A stretch of 47,106 nt of DNA, from assembly GCA_040880405.1 (NCBI GenBank), contig JBBDIM010000026.1:1-47106 (forward strand), read 5' to 3'. How positions within the stretch are numbered: position 1 is the first letter of the stretch; every line of letters begins with the position of its first letter. Shown piece after piece: positions 16,718-25,618 of this stretch. The notes below the pieces were generated by a model, which was not told the origin of the DNA, did not search any database, and saw nothing but the letters and a program-made list of their open reading frames with translations. Source of the stretch: JBBDIM01 sp040880405 (lineage in GTDB: Bacteria; Planctomycetota; Planctomycetia; Pirellulales; Pirellulaceae). Position numbers and translations under genes: made by a program.

Positions 16718-19700
16718 TTATCTTGGTATCGGCTTATTTCGCCCTGGACCGCCCAAAGAAGGGGGAAGTCCGGTGACTCCGATCGGAAGTCGTACCGAAT
16801 TTTCCGGAAATAGCTGTTCTAACGTCTCATTGACCAACGGAAAGATCTCTTGCTGGGTCTGCGGGTCATTCAAAGTCCCCTGGACATGAATCACCAGCAA
16901 CTGCCGGCTCGCCTCACCCAGGACGGTGCGAATCACCGGCATTTGCAAGGTTTGATTCGCGAATTCCGTGTAAAAACGGAGCCCGAGGTCGCCGCTGAGG
17001 GTGACTTCACCATTTCCGCGCACGGAAAGCGCATCCCCCGCCAGTTTGATTTCGTCGAGGTAAACGTAATCCCCTTGGACGCGGTAACGTAGGTCGCCAC
17101 TGTTGAAGGCAGTCGTGTTGGGGAATCTGGCGTTAAGGACCTTGAAAAGGGAAACCGCCAACGGCAATTGATAGAGGTTGGCATCTCGAAGCCGCACTCG
17201 ACCGCTCCCATCGTAGGTATGGGAGCCCTGCGTGGTTCCACTAAGGACCAAATGACCGTCGATTCGCCCTGTATTTTTTCCTCGATTCGGCTGTCCCAAG
17301 TCGAGCAGCATCTGACCCAAGTTGGCCTCTTGGAGATTCACATCCACCTGAAACGCCTGTTCACCGCTCAGTTGGACGATCGCGTCGAGAGCGACCGTTC
17401 CGCCGAAGACCTGACCGGTGACCCGCCGCGTCGCATTCCCCGCGGAATTGGGCACCTGCTTTCCAAAGAGCAGCTCACTTCCGCTGATCCAGACCGGGCC
17501 GCGCACGTCGGTGACTGGAATATCCCGATAGGTCATCGCGTCGATCATCAATTCTCCGCTGGCCCTGGGGCCTTGGTGATCGGCGATTCCTTGCAATCGG
17601 ACGCTGCCATACATATGGTTAAACACTTCTCCCCGGTGTACCATCGCGCCGGCCAGATGGGTCGTCAGGTCCCACTGCGCGACCGGTTGCGCGTTCGCCG
17701 ATTCCGCGCTGAGAGAGAAGGTCCCTTCGGCGTGGAGAGGTGCCTGAAGCTGGAGTTTCCGAGTCGCCTCGGCCATCTGATCCGGCATCGCGGTATACAG
17801 ATCTCGGTTGACGACCAGGTTTTCAATCCGCAGCCCGGCCAGGTCGATCCGCCAACTCCCCGCGGGCGAAAAATAGCAGTGACCGGCGGTGGAGAATCGA
17901 GCCTCGCCATGCCGGGCCGAGAGGTCCAGCATTTGAACGGATCCGTTTTCGTACACCCAACGCCCCACTACTTCGTTCAGCGAATAGGGAACGGCGACCG
18001 GTTCGAGCGACATGGGGCGACCGGCGACATTTCTTTGCTTTTCCCATTTCTGGGCTTCGATTTTCAGGTCTAAACCACCATCGGCTAAAGGCCAATTCAG
18101 ATGCACGCGCATGTGGTCGATCGTGCCGCGAGGGCGCAGCTTTTCCCAAACGTGACGCGTCGCCGGCGGAACGGAGGTCCGCAGGTCCTCATCAAGCGGG
18201 ACATCCTTGCAGACAAACTCCATCACCAATTTGCCGCGCGAATCCCCGTCAAGCTTTCGCCAACTGGCATCACAAACGACATGAGCCTGGCCGTTGAATC
18301 CCTCTAGGTCCTCGGTATGGGTCACGTCGTTATGGCAAATGATGCGACCACGAATGCGGGAAATCGGGTACGGAAATTTCTCGTAACGAAGCTCTCCATC
18401 GACGACATCTACCACCAGAAGTTTGTCGTCCGCTGCTTGGTTACCCCCGTCGGCCCGCAAAGTAAACTCTATGTTGGCCGAGCCCCCCACACGAAATTCC
18501 CGAGCCACCTTCAATACCTCGGGGTGCGACATCCGCAAAGCGTCTTCCAAGGTCTCATCCCAGACCAACGGATCGATCGACTTGACGTGGGAAGTGCCGA
18601 CCGCGTTAGGACCGGGGTTGGAAACGCTGCTGGTAATGGTGACCCGCGATCCGCCCCCTCGGGCCTGAAGGTCCAACTGGAGGTGATCGTCCTTGAAGTG
18701 AATCGTCCCCTCGGCATCCGAGACCGGATAGGGGAATTCCTCAAGCAGAAAATTGGTCCCGAGACAGGTGACGGACAACTCCGGTTTCCAGCGGACTCCA
18801 TCGAAGTTTGCTTTGACCGTGGCATCGATCAGACCGGACGGATTGTACTTTCGCCAGGACTGGGCCAAATCGCGGGGCAAAAGCGAGGCCAAACTGGAAT
18901 CCAGTACAAACTTCTGAAACGAGGCGTTGACTTGAATCGAAGCGTCCGATTCCCAACCGGGGCGCCGCAAGTTGGCCGTCACCCATCCTTGACGGTAGCG
19001 GGCCTGCAATCGATTGATCGAAAGACCCGCCGGATCCGCTTCGATGACGCCCGCGATTTCCTCGATGTTGAACGGGAGTCGCTCATCCTTCCAAGTACCC
19101 TGGGAGAGCGTCGCCTTGACTTTGAAATTGACGGGGCGGCCGGGGGCGTGGACCACGCTGAAATTCAGATCTGCCTTAGCGTTTAAGCATTGCAACTCGG
19201 CGACATGCGGTTCATATTCACGCGGCAAAATTTCCCAGAGGCTGGGATGGATCGCCAGCTTTTGAATATCGCCTTGCAGTTGCAGCATGCCGGAATTCCG
19301 GACCCAGGTCCCCACCACTCGTCCCTCTTCCCAGCGTTTGCCCCTGAGCAGCCCGCGGAACGTCGTTTCCTCTCGCATTTCTCCCGGCTGATTTAGGTTT
19401 TCCACGCGATGAGTCGTGAACTGCAAGTCGACATTTTCCAGCAGGGTGCGTCGGCTGCCATCGAGCCGATCCTCAAACACGAGTGATCCGTCCCAGATGT
19501 GAATGGGAGGTTGATGTTCACTCCAGCGGGGTAGCGGAAAGAGCTTCCGCAAATTGAGCTGCCGGTTCTCGTCGAGCACCGCCACCATTCGGGGCCGCTT
19601 CACGAGAACCTGCTCGATTTCGAAATCACCCTTCATCAGCCCCTGAGGCGTGACATTGCACTGAATGATCACCTCGTCGACGCTGATGATCTCTTGCAGC

Positions 19701-19948
19701 CGTCCCAGGCGATCGCGCTGGCCGAGAAGCATGCCGCGGATTTCCAGACCCTGTCCTTCGACCAATCGAGCTGAGCGGATGGAGACATGCAGGCCGTCGT
19801 AATGCGCCGCCAGCTTTTGTTCGATCCGAACGCGGATTTCGTTTTCGAGATTGTGATACAGGTAAAGTCCGAGCGCCACCCCTCCGATCACCAGGATCAA
19901 CATGGCGCGTTTTAGGAAGGTAGCGGCATTGCGCAGCAACTGAAGCAC
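16718..19948 (-). CDS. Large AsmA-like envelope protein
   Basis: A 1076-residue protein with one N-terminal membrane helix (about 13-33) and a long, beta-rich exported region of repeated strands. The C-terminal part (about 860-1040), with YDGSGRVRLRDANLYQLPLA and LRYRVQGDYVYLDEI, matches the AsmA-like C-terminal domain shared with TamB and YhdP. Such bridge-like proteins are thought to carry phospholipids between inner and outer membranes. The assignment is by architecture and C-terminal resemblance; the precise AsmA-clade subfamily is not clear. It is followed by the small gene at 16342-16683. The upstream region 19949-20468 holds only repeats. Confidence 0.75.
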   Translation of the reverse strand: MLQLLRNAATFLKRAMLILVIGGVALGLYLYHNLENEIRVRIEQKLAAHYDGLHVSIRSARLVEGQGLEIRGMLLGQRDRLGRLQEIISVDEVIIQCNVTPQGLMKGDFEIEQVLVKRPRMVAVLDENRQLNLRKLFPLPRWSEHQPPIHIWDGSLVFEDRLDGSRRTLLENVDLQFTTHRVENLNQPGEMREETTFRGLLRGKRWEEGRVVGTWVRNSGMLQLQGDIQKLAIHPSLWEILPREYEPHVAELQCLNAKADLNFSVVHAPGRPVNFKVKATLSQGTWKDERLPFNIEEIAGVIEADPAGLSINRLQARYRQGWVTANLRRPGWESDASIQVNASFQKFVLDSSLASLLPRDLAQSWRKYNPSGLIDATVKANFDGVRWKPELSVTCLGTNFLLEEFPYPVSDAEGTIHFKDDHLQLDLQARGGGSRVTITSSVSNPGPNAVGTSHVKSIDPLVWDETLEDALRMSHPEVLKVAREFRVGGSANIEFTLRADGGNQAADDKLLVVDVVDGELRYEKFPYPISRIRGRIICHNDVTHTEDLEGFNGQAHVVCDASWRKLDGDSRGKLVMEFVCKDVPLDEDLRTSVPPATRHVWEKLRPRGTIDHMRVHLNWPLADGGLDLKIEAQKWEKQRNVAGRPMSLEPVAVPYSLNEVVGRWVYENGSVQMLDLSARHGEARFSTAGHCYFSPAGSWRIDLAGLRIENLVVNRDLYTAMPDQMAEATRKLQLQAPLHAEGTFSLSAESANAQPVAQWDLTTHLAGAMVHRGEVFNHMYGSVRLQGIADHQGPRASGELMIDAMTYRDIPVTDVRGPVWISGSELLFGKQVPNSAGNATRRVTGQVFGGTVALDAIVQLSGEQAFQVDVNLQEANLGQMLLDLGQPNRGKNTGRIDGHLVLSGTTQGSHTYDGSGRVRLRDANLYQLPLAVSLFKVLNARFPNTTAFNSGDLRYRVQGDYVYLDEIKLAGDALSVRGNGEVTLSGDLGLRFYTEFANQTLQMPVIRTVLGEASRQLLVIHVQGTLNDPQTQQEIFPLVNETLEQLFPENSVRLPIGVTGLPPSLGGPGRNKPIPR

Positions 19949-20066
19949 TCGGCGAGGAATCCTTTCCTAGGGGGCCGATAGACCGGTCGAGCGTTAATTC
20001 TGGCAAAAATCCCCCGGCGGGTAAACGTCGGTTCACCAGCGAATTAGGTGGCTGACAGGGCGCGGG

Positions 20067-20100
20067 CGTAGCCACGCTTGCCAAAAGCGTGGGGGAAGTG
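20067..20100. repeat. REP-like hairpin (family C), single end
   Basis: A hairpin CCACGCTT/AAGCGTGG with a short GCCAA loop, preceded by CGTAG. It equals the left end of the elements at 30515, 30628 and 38320, but the right partner end is absent. A second fragment of the same sequence occurs at 20439-20462, so the two fragments bracket the family A copy at 20164-20437. Confidence 0.7.
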
Positions 20101-20163
20101 ATAACCCGCTTCGTGATCCGTCCAGGTAGAGTTTACCGGTGGCACGCACGAGATAGGCGAGTC

Positions 20164-20437
20164 GGGTGCCATGCCCACGCCCTCCAACGTGGGCATGTTT
20201 TGGCGGGCTCGTTTTCCACCGGCAACTCGATTAACAACCAGCGAAACGGCCGACCGCTAGCACTCGGGTTAGCGGACCATCTTGGTAGTTTTCACTCACT
20301 CTTTACGCCTCTAGTGGATCCCTGTCGCTTCGGCAATATCGTCTGATGGAACGCGATCTGGCGCCCGGACTTCTCGAAAGAGACATGATCATCTAGCACT
20401 TCTCATGCCCACGTTGGAGGGCGTGGGCATGGCACCC
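20164..20437. repeat. 274-bp hairpin-ended repeat (family A), copy 4
   Basis: Inverted 34-bp ends at 20164-20197 and 20404-20437, identical to copies 1 and 2. The interior is more diverged but keeps CCACCGG.AACTCGATTAACAAC and the segment before the right end. It fills much of 19949-20468 between the AsmA-like gene and the glycosyltransferase gene. No gene is seen in this interval. Confidence 0.85.
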
Positions 20438-20438
20438 A

Positions 20439-20462
20439 GCCAAAAGCGTGGGAGAAGTGATA
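20439..20462. repeat. REP-like half-hairpin fragment (family C)
   Basis: Sequence GCCAAAAGCGTGGGAGAAGT repeats that at 20080-20099 almost exactly and abuts the right end of the family A copy (20437). The 5' half of the hairpin is missing. It ends 7 bp before the stop codon of the glycosyltransferase gene (20469). Confidence 0.6.
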
Positions 20463-20468
20463 CCTTGC

Positions 20469-21797
20469 CTAGCTGGGCTGCTTCACCTTTGTTCGATCCG
20501 GCCACCAACGCGAGACAACCTCCGCCAATATCGCCCCCGCCAGCACCGCCAGCGCCAGCATCGCGGGTTGGCGATACCGGATCGAGCTGACGAAAATCAT
20601 GTGCAGCAGTCCGAAATAGAGCAGAGGATACCACAGCAGGGCATACTCTAAACCTTGGCGAGAATAGCGGATCGCACCGCCCAGCCCTAGTATCACCAGC
20701 GGCAAAAAGCCGGCCGCGATGCCCCATCTCATCAAGCCGCCGCCGAGGTTCTCGTCGTTGGGAAAGGGGGACCAGTACCGGAGCAGCTTCACCCAGGCCA
20801 GTTCCACCACCCGCGCAGGATTTTCCACAGCCCAGGCGACCGCCTCGTCTCGCAGCCGGCGGTTAAAACGGCTCTCGAAGGTTTTTATCGGCGGCTGTTC
20901 CGCTGCCGCGTCTTCCTCTCGCAGACGCTGCTCCCAGGGAGCGACGAACCGCATGTCGCTCGCCCCGGTCGCGGTGGGGCTAATTCCATCGTAGAGGCTC
21001 GGCCCGACTTGCAAGGTCGTCGGGACGAACTCCCCCACCACCCTGTAATTGCGGACCCACCAGGGCGTCATCACCAGCGAGCCCCCGACCAAGGTCAGCC
21101 CGAAAAGCAGGAGCTGGCGTCGCCGATGGGTGTGCATGAGCAGCCCCAGCACGAGGGCAAACCCGGGAAACAGCAGCCAGCTCGGCCGAAACAGCACGGT
21201 CACCCCAAACACGGCGCCCGCGACAAAGCCCCAGAAAACCTGGCCCTGCCAACGTTCGGAGCGCCACGCCAAGGCCGCCGCCGTTAGGTACGCCAGCATC
21301 AGTCCGCAAAAGGGCCCCTCGCTCAACACGAACACGCTGAGCCCCAGCGCTCCCGGATAGACCGCTACCAGAAAGCTAGCCCAACGCCCCGCCAAGGGAG
21401 AAAACAACCACGTGGCGATCAGCCCAACTCCGGTCAGGGCGACCATCCCCAGCAGAACACTGACCCCACGCAGCCAAATTACCGGTGGATGCTCGTCCGC
21501 CAGGTAAAAGGGGCTCAGCAGCAGCGGATAACCGGGCGTCCGGGCGACGTAGGCAGTTCCGTAGGCGTAGTCCTTACCCTGGGCAATTTGTCGCGCCAAA
21601 ACCTCGTAGGAGAGGCTGTCTCCGTAAAAGAACCGCTCTTTGTCGTTTAGCCGTCCTTGCCACCAAAAGCCCGCCGCCAACCGCAACACCAGAGCCAGGC
21701 AAAAGATGCCCCAGAACCAGCGATCACGGAGCAGCCGCCAGGCAGATTGCCGTGGCTCGGCTAAATCGTCCCTATTCTCAGCCGGTTGGATGGGCAT
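20469..21797 (-). CDS. Membrane glycosyltransferase, GT39/ArnT-like
   Basis: A 442-residue integral membrane protein with about ten predicted hydrophobic helices. The first loop after helix 1 has the pattern of the GT-C fold: an acidic GDSLSYEVLARQIAQG followed by ARTPGYPLLLSPFY, as in the dolichyl-phosphate-mannose mannosyltransferase-like family (GT39, PF13231). Such enzymes transfer sugars from polyprenyl-phosphate donors to proteins or lipid A outside the inner membrane. Substrate is unknown. It is divergent from the MFS gene, with a 330-bp shared upstream region; 3' it abuts a repeat fragment. Confidence 0.75.
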   Translation of the reverse strand: MPIQPAENRDDLAEPRQSAWRLLRDRWFWGIFCLALVLRLAAGFWWQGRLNDKERFFYGDSLSYEVLARQIAQGKDYAYGTAYVARTPGYPLLLSPFYLADEHPPVIWLRGVSVLLGMVALTGVGLIATWLFSPLAGRWASFLVAVYPGALGLSVFVLSEGPFCGLMLAYLTAAALAWRSERWQGQVFWGFVAGAVFGVTVLFRPSWLLFPGFALVLGLLMHTHRRRQLLLFGLTLVGGSLVMTPWWVRNYRVVGEFVPTTLQVGPSLYDGISPTATGASDMRFVAPWEQRLREEDAAAEQPPIKTFESRFNRRLRDEAVAWAVENPARVVELAWVKLLRYWSPFPNDENLGGGLMRWGIAAGFLPLVILGLGGAIRYSRQGLEYALLWYPLLYFGLLHMIFVSSIRYRQPAMLALAVLAGAILAEVVSRWWPDRTKVKQPS

Positions 21798-21949
21798 TGC
21801 GTTTCACCGAAGTGTGTCGGGGTAGAGTCTCGATTTGCCTTGATCGTTCGTACCGGTTAGTCGACCGTCACAATTTGGGACGAATAGGCAGATTGCAAAT
21901 TTTTTACACTTCAGGGAAAAAACTGCCCGAAATCGTCCCCACATAATAG

Positions 21950-21977
21950 TTTACTTGCCATAGGAAGGCGTTATACT
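21950..21977 (+). promoter_or_regulatory. Possible promoter of the MFS gene
   Basis: TTTACT (21950-21955) and TATACT (21972-21977) are spaced 16 bp, in an AT-richer patch. The transcript would have a leader of about 140 nt that includes a 7-bp hairpin (21991-21997 with 22009-22015). The remaining part of 21798-22127 shows no gene. Confidence 0.4.
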
Positions 21978-22044
21978 CTCAGTTTTTCCGTTGGCTAGCA
22001 CCCTGTGTTAGCCAAGTGTCTAATCTACCGACCCCTGCCGTACC

Positions 22045-22064
22045 CCACGGCTGCCAAAGCGTGG
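22045..22064. repeat. Degenerate family C hairpin
   Basis: CCACGGCTGCCAAAGCGTGG resembles the CCACGCTTGCCAAAAGCGTGG-type hairpin seen at 20067, 30515, 30628 and 38320, with a shortened loop. It lies in the leader of the MFS gene. Confidence 0.4.
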
Positions 22065-22127
22065 TGATGTCGATTGCCGCGTCCATCAACCATACCCAGT
22101 GTCACACTGTGGAGGAGCCCCACCCTT

Positions 22128-23780
22128 ATGTCCGATGCGTCCGCCATACCGACCGCCAATGCGCAGTCCGAAGCCAACAACAAATTACTGTTTTGGGCCT
22201 GCTTTGTCTCGCTGATTACCACCGCTTTCGGGTTTATGATCCGGGCCTTGATCCTGGATGAATTGCAGTCCGATTTTGGTTTCTCGGAAACTCAAAAAGG
22301 GGAGCTATTTGGGGTCGGGCTGTGGCCGTTCTCGATCAGCATCATTCTGTTTAGCTTAGTGATTGATCGAATCGGCTACAAAACGGCGATGTACTTCGCC
22401 TTCGCCTGCCATCTCATCTCGGCCGTGGTGACAATTTTCGCGCCGCAGGCCTTCAATCCTTATTGGAGCCTGTACTTCGGAACGCTGATCGTCGCTTTGG
22501 GCAATGGGACCGTGGAAGCGGTCATTAACCCGGTGGTGGCCACGCTTTTCCCCAAGGAAAAGACCAAATGGTTGAACATCCTCCACGCCGGCTGGCCGGG
22601 CGGCTTGGTGCTGGCAGGGCTGATCATTATCTCCGTGGATGATGGCGGTTGGCTGGCCAATATCATGAGCGCAGGCAAAGCGATTCCGTGGGAATACAAG
22701 GTCGCCTTGATCATGCTGCCGACCGTCTCGTACGGGATCATGATGCTGTTTTGTACCTTTCCGGTCAGCGAGCGCGTCGCCGCGGGGGTCTCGTACCGTG
22801 AGATGCTTGCTGAATTTGGCATGGGCGGAGCATTCATCGTCGGCTTTCTCATCTACAGCGAATTGGGCCGCGTGGCGGTTCAATTGTCTGGAGCGGAAGG
22901 GGGCTTGGCGACCACGATTGACGGGGCACGCTGGGTCTTGCTGGTCGTCACCACGCTGGGCTTCGGTGCCTACGTCGGATTCGCCATCGGGCGGCCTTTG
23001 TTCCTGTTTTTGCTCGTCCTGATGGTGCCGTTGGCGACCACGGAGCTGGGTACCGATAGCTGGATTTCGTCGTTGATGGAACCGCAGATGGAACTCGAAA
23101 ACGCCCATGCCGGTTGGGTTTTGGTATATACGTCGTTCATCATGATGGTACTCCGGTTCTTCGCCGGTCCAATTGTCCATCGGATTTCCCCTCTCGGCCT
23201 ACTGGCGGGCAGTTCGGTTGTCGCCATTGTTGGTCTGCTTTTCCTATCTGTCGCTGAGGGACTGGTAGTCATCTTCCTGGCAGCTACGGTTTACGGGTTC
23301 GGAAAGTCGTTTTTCTGGCCCACCATGCTGGGAGTCGTCGCCGAGCAGTCACCCAAGGGTGGCGCTTTAACACTCAACGCGACGGGTGGCGTCGGTATGC
23401 TTGGTGTTGGAGTCGTGGGAGCGGTGTTCCTGGGTTACATCCAAGATACGGCTGTCGAAACCGCAGTTGCCGAACGACCCGAGGTTCATTCCCAGGTCGT
23501 CGAAAACAAGACGTGGGTGTTCGGACAATATAACGCGATCAACATGGATCGGGTTGCGGAGTTGCCCCAGGAAGAACAAGAGAAGGTCAAGCAATTAAGC
23601 AACAAGGCGAAGAAATCGGCCCTCTCGACCGTCACCATCTTCCCCGCGATCATGCTCGTCTGCTACATCGGCCTGATCATCTACTTCAACATGAAGGGTG
23701 GCTACCAGGCGGAGGTCTTGGTGGGGCACGCCGCCGAGGACGAGAAGTTTACCGGCGGGGTCGAAGGTCCGGTGGAATAG
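22128..23780 (+). CDS. MFS transporter
   Basis: A 550-residue transporter of the inner membrane. The ATG at 22128 is chosen because GGAGGA lies about 11 nt upstream; an in-frame ATG at 22074 has none. There are about twelve hydrophobic helices, the MFS loop 2-3 signature appears as DRIGYKTAM, and the pattern FPKEKTKWLNILHAGWPGG is reminiscent of sugar-permease-like MFS proteins seen in planctomycetes. A charged, probably cytoplasmic or periplasmic insert (about 440-490 region, ending QEEQEKVKQLSNKAKKSA) precedes the last helix. Substrate is unknown. It is convergent with tilS, 28 bp apart. Confidence 0.8.
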   Translation: MSDASAIPTANAQSEANNKLLFWACFVSLITTAFGFMIRALILDELQSDFGFSETQKGELFGVGLWPFSISIILFSLVIDRIGYKTAMYFAFACHLISAVVTIFAPQAFNPYWSLYFGTLIVALGNGTVEAVINPVVATLFPKEKTKWLNILHAGWPGGLVLAGLIIISVDDGGWLANIMSAGKAIPWEYKVALIMLPTVSYGIMMLFCTFPVSERVAAGVSYREMLAEFGMGGAFIVGFLIYSELGRVAVQLSGAEGGLATTIDGARWVLLVVTTLGFGAYVGFAIGRPLFLFLLVLMVPLATTELGTDSWISSLMEPQMELENAHAGWVLVYTSFIMMVLRFFAGPIVHRISPLGLLAGSSVVAIVGLLFLSVAEGLVVIFLAATVYGFGKSFFWPTMLGVVAEQSPKGGALTLNATGGVGMLGVGVVGAVFLGYIQDTAVETAVAERPEVHSQVVENKTWVFGQYNAINMDRVAELPQEEQEKVKQLSNKAKKSALSTVTIFPAIMLVCYIGLIIYFNMKGGYQAEVLVGHAAEDEKFTGGVEGPVE

Positions 23781-23808
23781 CCATCCGGACCGGCGGTCCC
23801 CAGTCGAT

Positions 23809-24831
23809 CTACCGAAGGCGAGCAAGCGAAAGCTGCCCGCCTTTGTTTTGCGCTTGGATCTTGCCGGGAAACATTTGAGACGCCGCCGGGGGTTCGCCGG
23901 TAGCCAGATCCGCCAGCTTGCGCCAATGTTCGCCTGTCATATCACGCAATGGCCAATCCATTTCCTTCCATGTCAGAATCAAGGTCTCCCTCAGCAGGTA
24001 AGGGGAGGGGAGGGGGGGCGCGGAAAACTGTAACACGATTTGATCTTCCCCCCGGCTAACCAGGCTGTCCGCCAGCATTTGCTCCGCCTGCCCTTGGATC
24101 AGTTCTTGGCATTCCCCGGCTAATTTCGCGAGTCGGGAAATCGCCTCGTCCACCTCGCATCCGAACTCTTTCCGGAGGAGCGGCAAGACCCGGTTTCGCA
24201 TTCGGTTTCGTGTGAAGCGGGGATCGTTGTTGGATAGATCCTCACGGAAATCGAGGTTCGCTGCGTGGAGATAATCCCGAATTTCCGCGCGGGAAATTCC
24301 CAGTAGCGGGCGGACCAAGCCCACGCCGGGGCTTAACTCGCGCGAGGCGGACATCCCCGCGAGTCCGCCAACCCCGGTCCCGCGGAAGAGCCGCAAGAGG
24401 ACGGTCTCCACTTGATCGTCCCGATGATGGGCCGTTACGACATAGCGAGCTGAGACCGAGGTCGCGACACGCTGCAAGAACGCGTACCGCAGCATCCGAG
24501 CGGCACCCTCCGTGCCGAGCCCCTCGCGGGATTGATTTTGCCAGCCGCTAGGTGCCCCCTCGATCTGCGCTTGGCAACCGAGCCTCTCTGCCAATCCCTG
24601 GACAAACCGCTGGTCCTCATCCGATTCCTGCTGCCGCAGGCGATGGTTAAAATGCGCCAGGATCAGCTCGCCTCGAACAGTCTCCCTGGAGGGTAGTTGC
24701 GTACGAAGGGCAACCAGGCCGTGGGCCAAAGCAACGCTATCGGCGCCCCCGGACACCGCCACGACCACAACCCGCTGGCTCCAACGCGATGGCGGCCATG
24801 ACTCCATTAAATGGGCGAGGTAGGGATGCAT
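23809..24831 (-). CDS. tilS: tRNA(Ile)-lysidine synthase
   Basis: Attaches lysine to C34 of the CAU-anticodon tRNA-Ile so that it reads AUA; essential in most bacteria. From the ATG at 24829-24831 the protein is 340 residues, and begins close to the ATP-binding P-loop SGGADS (27-32), as usual. AHFNHRLRQQESDEDQRFV and VVTAHHRDDQVETVLLRL are further PP-loop family signatures, with RPLLGISRAEIRDYL after them. It lacks the longest C-terminal tRNA-binding extension of the E. coli enzyme and so is of the short type. No Shine-Dalgarno is visible, so the start is moderately sure. It is divergent from rny. Confidence 0.9.
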   Translation of the reverse strand: MHPYLAHLMESWPPSRWSQRVVVVAVSGGADSVALAHGLVALRTQLPSRETVRGELILAHFNHRLRQQESDEDQRFVQGLAERLGCQAQIEGAPSGWQNQSREGLGTEGAARMLRYAFLQRVATSVSARYVVTAHHRDDQVETVLLRLFRGTGVGGLAGMSASRELSPGVGLVRPLLGISRAEIRDYLHAANLDFREDLSNNDPRFTRNRMRNRVLPLLRKEFGCEVDEAISRLAKLAGECQELIQGQAEQMLADSLVSRGEDQIVLQFSAPPLPSPYLLRETLILTWKEMDWPLRDMTGEHWRKLADLATGEPPAASQMFPGKIQAQNKGGQLSLARLR

Positions 24832-25404
24832 GGGAAAATAACAAGGGACTAAGGGAGACCACCTCTGTTTAGCTAACCGCAGGTCACAGCGTGGTCCGAT
24901 TTCTGAGACAAAAGGGGCTTGACGCTTCCAGAGGGTGAGCAACTTTGGTACCATAACACACAATCCAAGCGATCCCGACTAGAGGTCGCACGGATTTCAT
25001 GATTGTGGCAGTCAAAGTATTCGTCGGGAAATGAAAAACGCCTTTGGGTGGTAATCCGCGGATGCTGAGAGTTCAATCAACGTCGTCGTTCGTTCGATAA
25101 ATCCGGCCCCACGCATGCTTTTCGGAGGGCAAGTCGATGCAATTTCTCCTCTTCGTGATACGGCTCCTCATGGCGCTATGTCCCGGTCAGGTAGAGATCT
25201 TGGAGGCACTGCGAGTACCCTCGCGAGGCACCGCCGCACGACTCCCCCGGGCAAGCAGGACCAAGGTGATTGTACTGCCTTGGCTTGGTTGGCTGGAAAT
25301 TGACACTAACAATCCTTCCCTCTTCTCAAGTGAGTGTGATCGCACCGGGTTCGCCAAACGGGCCGGTTCGCTTCCAGGTGGAGCTCTCACGCGGTGGAAG
25401 GTTT
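24832..25404. other. Intergenic stretch between tilS and the rny leader
   Basis: No convincing gene or RNA is seen. A plus-strand reading frame of 89 codons from 25137 lacks a ribosome binding site and any recognisable domain. Promoters for the divergent genes are expected here, but I see no strong -35/-10 pair. Confidence 0.4.
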
Positions 25405-25459
25405 AGCCGACCGGTCCCCAGCGACCGGTCCCTCTCAAGGGACGGGCCAGGGGACGGCT
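25405..25459 (+). ncRNA. Structured leader candidate upstream of rny
   Basis: A nested stem can be drawn by eye: AGCC 25405-25408 with GGCT 25456-25459, GTCCCC 25414-25419 with GGGGAC 25450-25455, then CC 25425-25426 with GG 25445-25446 and GTCCC 25428-25432 with GGGAC 25439-25443, closed by a 6-nt loop. It lies about 160 nt before the rny start. It might be a cis-regulatory leader, for instance an RNase processing site. No known RNA family is recognised. Confidence 0.35.
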
Positions 25460-25506
25460 GGCAACGTCGATTCGATTGGAAAAGCTCAGCTTCACGGATG
25501 TCCCAC

Positions 25507-25524
25507 CCATGGCTTAAGCCATGG
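25507..25524. repeat. 18-bp perfect palindrome upstream of rny
   Basis: CCATGGCTTAAGCCATGG is its own reverse complement. It lies about 95 bp before the rny start, between the structured leader and the RBS. It occurs only once in this window; it may be a REP-type remnant or a protein site. Confidence 0.5.
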
Positions 25525-25618
25525 AAGCTGGTCGGTTTGTGCGCGGGCTCGTCTCGCGTCTTCTCCAGCGATCATTTCTCGGCGACTCACGATATATCCC
25601 TCAGAGGAGTCCGGGAAA

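Noticed and set aside
402..20437. CRISPR array formed by the regular family A ends
   Set aside because: Repeats are inverted pairs about 273 bp apart with conserved interiors, not short direct repeats with unique spacers, and no cas gene is present.
25137..25406. 89-codon plus-strand frame before rny
   Set aside because: No ribosome binding site or known domain, and it overlaps the structured leader.
25394..25618. N-terminal extension of RNase Y by 75 residues
   Set aside because: The GTG at 25619 has a strong RBS and begins exactly at the family's membrane helix; the extension covers hairpin-rich leader DNA.
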